Shown in pieces: positions 15,805 to 22,337 of a stretch of DNA of 36,652 nucleotides (the first letter of the stretch is position 1; each line of letters opens with the position of its first letter). This DNA comes from Halorubrum saccharovorum DSM 1137 (GTDB lineage Archaea; Halobacteriota; Halobacteria; Halobacteriales; Haloferacaceae): the NCBI RefSeq assembly GCF_000337915.1, contig NZ_AOJE01000070.1, forward strand, positions 149,109 to 185,760, given 5' to 3'. The position numbers and the translations under genes are program-made. The notes below the pieces were generated by a model. That model was given only the letters and a program-made list of their open reading frames with translations, ran no database searches and was not told where the DNA came from.

Positions 15805-17646
15805 TCAGACCCCCCAGAGAACGGTGATTCCGGCCGTCGCGACGACGGCGAGGAGCAGCTGGAGCGGGCCGCCGACGCGCAGGAAGTCCGTGAACTCGTA
15901 GCCGCCGGGGCCGTACACCATGAGGTTCGTCTGGTAGCCGACGGGCGTCATGAACGATGTCGCGGACGCGAACATCACCGCCAGCAGGAACGCGAACTCG
16001 TTGGCCCCGAGCTGCGCGGCCGCGCTGACGCCGACCGGGATCATCAGCACCGCGGTCGCCACCGGCGTGATGACGCTCGCCAGCACCCCGGCGACGGCGT
16101 ACAGGACGAACATGACGCCGACGGTCGGGAGGTACCCGCCGGTCGCGACGAGGAACGCCGAGACGACGGCCGCGCCGCCCGTGGACTCCAGCGCGAGCCC
16201 GAGCGGGATGACCCCGGCCAGGAGGAATATCACGTTCCACGAGACGGCGTCGTAGGCGTCCGCGGTCGTCAGACAGCCGGTGACTACCATCGCGACGACG
16301 CCGGCCAGCGCCGCGATCACGATCGGGAGGACGTCGAGCGCGGCGAGCGCGACGACCCCGACGAGCACGCCCACGGCGATCGGCGTCTTCGGCGACAGCG
16401 GTGCGATCTCGTCGATGTCCGCGTCCGCCAGCCGGTCGAGCACGCGCTCGTCGGCGACGACGAGATCGCCGGTGTCCGTGAAGTACCGGACGGACGCCGG
16501 CGTCGTCCGGACCAACAGCAGATCGCCCGCCTCCAGCGTTCGGTCGGAGAGGCCCGTCCGGAACAGGTCGCCGCCGCGGCGCACGGCGAGGACGCTCGTC
16601 TCGTGGTAGTCGTGGAGGCCGGTCTCGCCGACGGTCTCGCCGACGAACGACGACTGGTCCGGGACCACCGCCTTCGCGAGCATCCCGTCGGTAGCGGACG
16701 ACTCGAACGTCTCCTCGGTCACCGTCTCGCGGGGCCGTCTCCCGAGCGTCGCCTCCTCGCGGAACCGGGCGACCGCCTGCAGGGGGCCGTGGACGACCAC
16801 GCCGTCGCCCGTCTCGATGACCCGGTCGGAGTGAGGCCCGGCGTACGCCTCGCCGTCGCGTCGGACCTGCAGGATGCGGACCTCCGGGTGCGCGTCGTCG
16901 AACGCCTCCACGGACAGCCCGGCGGCGGCCGATCCCGGCCGAACGTACAGATGCGCGAGGTAGTCGTCGAGGTCGAACTCCGTGACGGGGTCGCTGTCCA
17001 CCGGGACCCGGGCCGGCGTGAGCCGCCAGCCGACGGTCAACAGGTACGCGCCCCCGACCGCGAGCAGGACGGCGCCGAGTCCCGTGAACTCGAACATCCC
17101 GATGCCGTCACGGCCGTCGATGAGCAGGCGCGCGAAGTCGCTAGCGAGGATGTTCGTCGAGGTCCCGATGAGGGTGAGCGTGCCGCCGAGGATGGCGGCG
17201 TACGACAGCGGGAGGAGGAGCTTCGACGGGCTCATCTCCGAGTTCTCCGCGAGGCCGGTGACCATCGGGATGAAGACGGCGACGACGGGCGTGTTGTTTA
17301 CGAACCCCGCGATCGGACCGGTCGTACAGACGGTGGCGACGAGCGCCCGGAACTCGCGCCCGGCGGTGAACTCCGCGAGGTAGACGCCGAGCCGCTCGAC
17401 GACGCCCGTGTTCTGGACGCCCGCGCTGAGCATGTACATCGCGATGATGGTGACCGTCGCGGGGTTCGCGAACCCCGAGATCGCCGCGCGCGCTCCGACG
17501 CCGGTCCACGGTTCGAGGACGACGAGCGCGGCGACGACGCTGATCGCGGTGACATCGTTTGGGACGACCTCGGTGACGAACGCCGCCAGCACGGCGAGGA
17601 TGAGCAGGAAGACGACGGCGACGCCCGAAACCTCGGCAATCGGCAT
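15805..17646 (-). CDS. SLC13-family permease with two RCK_C (TrkA-C) domains
   Basis: The 613-residue membrane protein has two hydrophobic halves around a soluble insert. The first half carries FANPATVTIIAMYMLSAG, FVNNTPVVAVFIPMV and LIGTSTNILASD, motifs of the divalent-anion:Na+ symporter group. The insert at about 215-400 has two RCK_C-like modules (for example RILQVRRDGEAYAGPHSDR and SVLAVRRGGDLFRTGLSDR), which sense ligands in this family. The second half ends MTPVGYQTNLMVYGPGGYEF. Likely substrates are sulfate or dicarboxylates, and sequence alone does not decide. With a CysD-like gene two genes away, sulfate is a fair guess. It is divergent from the epimerase gene. Confidence 0.9.
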   Translation of the reverse strand: MPIAEVSGVAVVFLLILAVLAAFVTEVVPNDVTAISVVAALVVLEPWTGVGARAAISGFANPATVTIIAMYMLSAGVQNTGVVERLGVYLAEFTAGREFRALVATVCTTGPIAGFVNNTPVVAVFIPMVTGLAENSEMSPSKLLLPLSYAAILGGTLTLIGTSTNILASDFARLLIDGRDGIGMFEFTGLGAVLLAVGGAYLLTVGWRLTPARVPVDSDPVTEFDLDDYLAHLYVRPGSAAAGLSVEAFDDAHPEVRILQVRRDGEAYAGPHSDRVIETGDGVVVHGPLQAVARFREEATLGRRPRETVTEETFESSATDGMLAKAVVPDQSSFVGETVGETGLHDYHETSVLAVRRGGDLFRTGLSDRTLEAGDLLLVRTTPASVRYFTDTGDLVVADERVLDRLADADIDEIAPLSPKTPIAVGVLVGVVALAALDVLPIVIAALAGVVAMVVTGCLTTADAYDAVSWNVIFLLAGVIPLGLALESTGGAAVVSAFLVATGGYLPTVGVMFVLYAVAGVLASVITPVATAVLMIPVGVSAAAQLGANEFAFLLAVMFASATSFMTPVGYQTNLMVYGPGGYEFTDFLRVGGPLQLLLAVVATAGITVLWGV

Positions 17647-17750
17647 ACTCGAACGACTTGCGTCGGCGCCTTCACTGTTCCCCCGGAACCCGGCCCGATC
17701 GAGTGGTTGAAACCGAAGCGATAATCCCCCTTCTCCGGCGACACACGCGC

Positions 17751-18674
17751 ATGCAGAACAAGCGCGTGTTGGTCACGGGCGGGGCGGGCTTTATCGGCTC
17801 GAACCTCGCGAACCGCCTCGCGGCCGACAACGACGTGATCGCGGTCGACGACACTTATCTCGGGACTGCCGATAACCTCGATTCCGACGTGGAGTTCGTC
17901 GAGGCCTCCGTGCTCGACGACGACTACCCCGCCGACGTCGACGTCCTGTTTCATTTGGCCGCGCTCTCCTCGCGGAACATGCACGAGAACGACCCCCAGC
18001 GCGGCTGCCGCGTCAACGTCGAGGGGTTCGTCAACGCCGTCGAGCGCGCCCGGCAGGAGGGCTGCGAGACGGTCGTCTACGCCTCGACCTCCTCGATCTA
18101 CGGGAGCCGCACCGAGCCCTCGCCCGTCGACATGGAGGTGGAGGCGCGCACGGCCTACGAGGCCTCGAAGCTCTCGCGCGAGCGCTACGCCGAGTACTAC
18201 GCCAACCACCACGGGATGAACGTGGCGGGACTCCGCTTCTTCTCCGTGTACCAGGGCTTCGCCGGCAACGAGGAGCACAAAGGCGAGTACGCGAACACGG
18301 TCGCGCAGTTCGCGGACGCGATCGCCTCGGGCGAAGCGCCCGAGCTGTTCGGCGACGGCACCCAGACCCGCGACTTCACCCACGTCTCCGACGTGGCCCG
18401 CGCCTGCGAGCTCGCCGCCGACCACGAGCTCACGGGCGTCTACAACGTCGGAACCGAAGAAGCGTACTCGTTCAACGAGATGGTCGAGCTGATCAACGAC
18501 GCGCTCGGCACCGACGTCGATCCGGAGTACATCGAGTGCCCCTTCGACGACTACGTCCACGACACCATGGCCGACTACTCGGCGTTCCACGAGGCGACCG
18601 GCTGGGTGCCCCAAATCGACTTCGAGGAGGGCGTCCGACTCGTCTGTGAACCTTACCTCGACGGCGAGCGCTGA
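17751..18674 (+). CDS. NAD-dependent sugar-nucleotide epimerase/dehydratase (GalE-like)
   Basis: The 307-residue extended short-chain dehydrogenase has the NAD motif VTGGAGFIGSNLA near its start, DVLFHLAALSS, a catalytic serine in YASTSSIYGS and the YEASK dyad (Tyr and Lys). The typical C-terminal DFTHVSDVARA and VYNVGTEEAYSF follow. It should epimerise or dehydrate a UDP- or dTDP-sugar. UDP-glucose or UDP-uronate 4-epimerase is likeliest given the UDP-sugar dehydrogenase downstream. The ATG at 17751 is preceded by a weak TATA-like gataatc about 27 nt upstream. It converges on the CysD-like gene. Confidence 0.9.
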   Translation: MQNKRVLVTGGAGFIGSNLANRLAADNDVIAVDDTYLGTADNLDSDVEFVEASVLDDDYPADVDVLFHLAALSSRNMHENDPQRGCRVNVEGFVNAVERARQEGCETVVYASTSSIYGSRTEPSPVDMEVEARTAYEASKLSRERYAEYYANHHGMNVAGLRFFSVYQGFAGNEEHKGEYANTVAQFADAIASGEAPELFGDGTQTRDFTHVSDVARACELAADHELTGVYNVGTEEAYSFNEMVELINDALGTDVDPEYIECPFDDYVHDTMADYSAFHEATGWVPQIDFEEGVRLVCEPYLDGER

Positions 18675-18718
18675 ACCCTCTCAACGCGCGGTTTTCGCGT
18701 CGATCGGGAAACCAGACA

Positions 18719-18780
18719 TCAGCCGATCGACGGTCGGTATCGAAACCGGGCGTCAGCCGATCGACGGTCGGTATCGAAAC
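18719..18780. repeat. 28-bp direct repeat, period 34, between convergent genes
   Basis: Two identical 28-bp copies beginning tcagccgatcgacggtcggt lie at 18719-18746 and 18753-18780, separated by ccgggcg-type sequence. Each contains an imperfect palindrome around ccgatcgacggtcgg, so the pair could form hairpins between the two convergent stops. Confidence 0.85.
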
Positions 18781-18799
18781 GAAGCGATTTCGCCGGGCG

Positions 18800-19771
18800 T
18801 TACATGTAGCCGAGGTCGCGCAGACGCTCCATCAGGTCCTCTTTGTCCTGGGCGCGGCCGGCGCGCTCGGTCGTGTCCTCAAGGTCCTGGAGCCACGCGG
18901 GCTCCTCCGTCGTCTTCTCCGTACTGACCTCGCTGCCGAGCGATCGGAACCCGGCGAAGTACTTCGGCGAGATCGGCACGTCCTCCTGCGTGACGCCCTC
19001 GGGGAGGTCGTCGTCGGCCTGCGGGACGTACCCCTCGTCGGGGAACGCCTCGACGGTGTCGGGGACGACGTAGTTCCAGAAGGCGTCCCACACGTCGGCC
19101 TCGGCGAACTGCAGGATGGGCTGGATGCGGTCGTGCGGCGGGAACAGGTCGGGGTCGTGGCGCGGCGAGAAGAACGTCTCGTCGGCGCGAGCCTCCTGCT
19201 CGTCCCAGCGGACGCCGGAGATGACGCCGTCGATGTCGTGCGCTTCGAGGGCGTTGTTGAGCGCGACCGTCTTCAGGAGGTGGTTCCCCACGTAGGTGTC
19301 GAGCAGGAACGGGAAGGAGTCCTCCTCGAACTCCAGGATGTCGCGGATGTGGTGCTGGTTCTGCTCGTTCAGCTCGTCGACCGGAATGTCGTCGCCCGGC
19401 TCTAAGCCGTGCTCGTCGACGTACGCGCCCACGTCCTCGTTGCGGGCGTACACGAGCTCGATGTCCCACTCGTCGGCCCAGCGCTCGACGAAGTCAGTGA
19501 TGTCGTCGAAGTGCTGGAAGTGGTCGATGAACACCGCGGTCGGCTTCTCGTAACCGAACTCCTCGGCCACCTGGTTGATGAAGTACAGCGTCAGCGTGGA
19601 GTCCTTCCCGCCGGTCCACATCACGGCCGGGTTGTCGTACTGCTCTAACCCGCGGCGCGTGACCTCGATCGCCTTCTCGATCTTGTGTTGCAGCGACGGG
19701 TAATCCGCCGGATCCTCGCCCTCGCCGTCGGCGTAGTCGACGTCGACGCTCGCCGGGAAGTCGTCGGTCAT
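18800..19771 (-). CDS. CysD-like PP-loop ATPase (PAPS reductase/ATP sulfurylase superfamily)
   Basis: The 323-residue protein has a PP-loop (MWTGGKDSTLTLYF) that binds ATP for adenylation or sulfotransfer chemistry. Its C-terminal part (FRSLGSEVSTEKTTEEP, then TERAGRAQDKEDLMERL and GYM at the end) parallels the end of the sulfate adenylyltransferase subunit CysD. I find no ECGxH redox motif of true PAPS reductases, so the common label of PAPS reductase is probably wrong. No CysN-like GTPase is in the window. The start MTDDFPASVDVDYADG was chosen over a longer open frame to 20077 because the upstream part is Arg-rich shadow. A role in sulfating surface glycans is possible but inferred. Confidence 0.82.
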   Translation of the reverse strand: MTDDFPASVDVDYADGEGEDPADYPSLQHKIEKAIEVTRRGLEQYDNPAVMWTGGKDSTLTLYFINQVAEEFGYEKPTAVFIDHFQHFDDITDFVERWADEWDIELVYARNEDVGAYVDEHGLEPGDDIPVDELNEQNQHHIRDILEFEEDSFPFLLDTYVGNHLLKTVALNNALEAHDIDGVISGVRWDEQEARADETFFSPRHDPDLFPPHDRIQPILQFAEADVWDAFWNYVVPDTVEAFPDEGYVPQADDDLPEGVTQEDVPISPKYFAGFRSLGSEVSTEKTTEEPAWLQDLEDTTERAGRAQDKEDLMERLRDLGYM

Positions 19772-19984
19772 ACGCCGGATATGTCCCCGCGGAGGGGAAT
19801 AGGCCTTCTGAATCGGCGCGGCTTGCCAGCGCGCGCGAACCCCGGCGTCATTCGCCGCGAACGGCGGGCGACGGCGTCTCTCGGCCTCGGCGACCGACGC
19901 CGGCATGACTCGCCGCAATCGGCGGATCGCGGCGCGACTCGCCAGAACACAAGGGATTTGTCGGCTCGAAGTCACCCCTCGTCC

Positions 19985-21331
19985 ATGGGACTGTTCGATC
20001 GGCTGCGCGGCGGCGACGACGAGCGCGTGGTCTTCCTCGGCATCGACGGCGTACCGTACGACCTCGTGCAGGATCACCCCGACGTCTTCGAGAACCTGAC
20101 CGACATCGCCGAGACGGGCTCGGCGGGCCGGTTAGAGAGCATCGTGCCGCCCGAGTCGAGCGCGTGCTGGCCGAGCCTCACGACGGGGAAAAACCCCGGC
20201 GAGACCGGCGTGTACGGCTTCCAAGACCGCGAGGTCGACTCCTACGAGACGTACGTTCCGATGGGGAAACACGTGTCGGCGACGCGGCTGTGGGACCGCG
20301 TCACGGACGACGGCCGCGACGCGACCGTGCTCAACGTCCCCGTCACGTTCCCCCCGTCGAGCCGGATCCAGCGGCAGGTCTCCGGGTTCCTCTCGCCCTC
20401 GCTCGACGCGGCCGCGAGCGACGACGCGGTCCGACAGGTGCTGGAGGACCACGACTACAAGATCGACGTGAACGCGAAGCTCGGTCACGACGACGACAAG
20501 ACCGAGTTCGTCGAGAACGCGCACGCGACGCTCGACGCCCGCTACGACGTGTTCACTCACTACCTCGCGGAGGACGACTGGGACCTCTTCTTCGGCGTCT
20601 TCATGAGCACCGACCGGGTCAACCACTTCCTGTTCGGCGACTACGAGAACGACGGGGAGTACGCCGAGGAGTTCCTCGACTTCTACCGGACGCTCGACGA
20701 GTACGTCGGCGAGATCCGCGATCGGCTCGACGACGACACGACGCTCGTCGTCGCCTCCGACCACGGGTTCACCGAGCTGGAGTGGGAGGTGAACTGCAAC
20801 CAGTTCCTCGCCGACGAGGGGTGGCTCTCCTACGAGGACGACGACCACGACTCGCTGACCGACATCGACGACGAGACCCGCGCGTACTCGCTCATTCCCG
20901 GCCGATTTTACCTCAATCTGGAGGGCCGCGAGCCGGATGGCGTCGTCCCCGAGTCGGAGTACGAGGCGGTCCGCGACGAGCTCGTCGACGACCTCGAATC
21001 GCTCACCGGCCCCGATGGCCGGCGGGTGTGCAAGCGGATCGTGCGGGGCGAGACCGTCTTCGACGGCGACAACGACGAGATCGCGCCCGACCTCGTGGTC
21101 ATCCCCGCGGACGGCTTCGACCTGAAGTCCGGATTCAGCGGCAAGGAGGCCGTCTTCACCGAGGGCCCGCGCAACGGGATGCACAAGTTCGAGAACTCGC
21201 TGCTCTACTCGACCGACGCCGACCTCGACGTCGAGGGCTCGAACCTCTTCGACGTGACCCCGACGATCCTCGATCTGATGGACGTCGAGGCCGACGCCGA
21301 CTTCGACGGCGAAAGCCTCCTAGACACGTAA
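19985..21331 (+). CDS. Alkaline-phosphatase-superfamily phosphodiesterase/nucleotide pyrophosphatase
   Basis: The 448-residue protein has the first metal site in VVFLGIDGVPYDL, a nucleophile region SSACWPSLTTGKNPGETGVY and later metal ligands in TLVVASDHGFTELE and NGMHKFENS. This layout is that of type I phosphodiesterases and related sulfatases. It has no signal peptide or membrane helix, so it should act in the cytoplasm. The substrate is unknown. Homologues are often found near glycosylation genes, which fits the sugar-nucleotide genes on both sides. It is divergent from the CysD-like gene and ends 56 nt before the stop of the next, convergent, gene. Confidence 0.88.
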   Translation: MGLFDRLRGGDDERVVFLGIDGVPYDLVQDHPDVFENLTDIAETGSAGRLESIVPPESSACWPSLTTGKNPGETGVYGFQDREVDSYETYVPMGKHVSATRLWDRVTDDGRDATVLNVPVTFPPSSRIQRQVSGFLSPSLDAAASDDAVRQVLEDHDYKIDVNAKLGHDDDKTEFVENAHATLDARYDVFTHYLAEDDWDLFFGVFMSTDRVNHFLFGDYENDGEYAEEFLDFYRTLDEYVGEIRDRLDDDTTLVVASDHGFTELEWEVNCNQFLADEGWLSYEDDDHDSLTDIDDETRAYSLIPGRFYLNLEGREPDGVVPESEYEAVRDELVDDLESLTGPDGRRVCKRIVRGETVFDGDNDEIAPDLVVIPADGFDLKSGFSGKEAVFTEGPRNGMHKFENSLLYSTDADLDVEGSNLFDVTPTILDLMDVEADADFDGESLLDT

Positions 21332-21387
21332 GCCGTCAGAGCGTCCGAAGCCGGGCTCCCAGAGAAGCGACCGCCGCTCGCCCGGCG

Positions 21388-22278
21388 TCAACGCGGCGCG
21401 TCGCCTCCCGCTCCCCCGCTAATCTCCCGGTAGAACGCGACCGAGTACGTCGCGTAGAACGCCCCGGCTATCCCGGTCAGGAGGACGTAACCGATGGCGA
21501 CGGCGGCGACGATCGCCGGGGTCGGATCGATCGAGACGACCTCCGCGAACGGGGAGCCGGCGGGCTGTTGCGGCCCGAAGACGAGCGATCCGGCCGCGGC
21601 CAACACCCCGACCAGCACGCCGCCGATCGTGAGCACCACCGTGTAGCCGAACACGCTGAGGAAGTTCGACCGGACGAGCCCCGCGCTGCGGCGGAACCCA
21701 TCGACGAGCTCGGTGTCGTCGAGGACGACGGCGTGGGCGTAAAACTGGAGGAAGAAGGTGATCAGGAGGTAGACTAACACGAGGCCGACCGCGACGACGG
21801 CCACCACCACGAGCAGCGTGGGATCGAAGCCGAAGGCGGGCGCATCGACGCCCGTGCCGGCCCCGCCCATTCCGCCCCCGGTTCCGCCGTTCATCCCGGC
21901 GATCGACCCGCCGATGACCACGACGATCGCGCCCGTGAACGCGAGGAATCCGAAGACCATGTTCACCGCGAGCAGGGCGAAGTAGCCCAGGAGGAGCGGG
22001 ACGTAGTTCGCCTTCCCGACCGCGACCAGCGTGCCGAGACGCGTCGTGCCCGCGACCGCCTCGTCGGCCATCCCGAGCAGACCGCCCTGGAAGAACGGGA
22101 GGACGAGGACCATCACGCCGAACGTGACGAGCGAAATCGCCGACGCGAGCAGCGGACCGGCCGACTGCACGAGCAGGTTCGGGAGCTGAAAGAGCCCGTA
22201 CAGCGCCGTGACGAGCACCAAAATAGGGTTGCGAACGACGCCGCTGACCGCCGGACGGAGGGATTGGAGGGCCGCCAT
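21388..22278 (-). CDS. Haloarchaeal multi-pass membrane protein (DUF7847-like)
   Basis: The 296-residue protein has about six long hydrophobic segments. It opens MAALQSLRPAVSGVVRNPIL, a style I associate with a haloarchaeal membrane family labelled DUF7847. A Gly-rich loop (MNGGTGGGMGGAGTG) near residue 130 is probably outside or flexible. No catalytic or transport motif is visible, so the function is unknown. It has the clearest TATA box in the window. Confidence 0.8.
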   Translation of the reverse strand: MAALQSLRPAVSGVVRNPILVLVTALYGLFQLPNLLVQSAGPLLASAISLVTFGVMVLVLPFFQGGLLGMADEAVAGTTRLGTLVAVGKANYVPLLLGYFALLAVNMVFGFLAFTGAIVVVIGGSIAGMNGGTGGGMGGAGTGVDAPAFGFDPTLLVVVAVVAVGLVLVYLLITFFLQFYAHAVVLDDTELVDGFRRSAGLVRSNFLSVFGYTVVLTIGGVLVGVLAAAGSLVFGPQQPAGSPFAEVVSIDPTPAIVAAVAIGYVLLTGIAGAFYATYSVAFYREISGGAGGDAPR

Positions 22279-22299
22279 ACCCGGTTATTTCATTCGAGA

Positions 22300-22310
22300 T
22301 ATATAAATAA
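22300..22310 (-). promoter_or_regulatory. Strong TATA box for the DUF7847-like gene
   Basis: On the minus strand ttatttatatat lies 22-32 nt upstream of the ATG at 22278, in an AT-rich gap that stands out from the surrounding GC-rich DNA. Confidence 0.7.
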
Positions 22311-22337
22311 GCAGGTGTCTGACCGAAGAGAGATCGG

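Noticed and set aside
15010-17724. Long plus-strand open frame opposite glmM and the SLC13 permease
   Set aside because: Same low-complexity character and no recognisable domain. The opposite strand has clear enzyme and transporter motifs.
18800-19771. Calling the PP-loop protein a true PAPS reductase
   Set aside because: No ECGxH motif is visible and the C-terminus resembles CysD.
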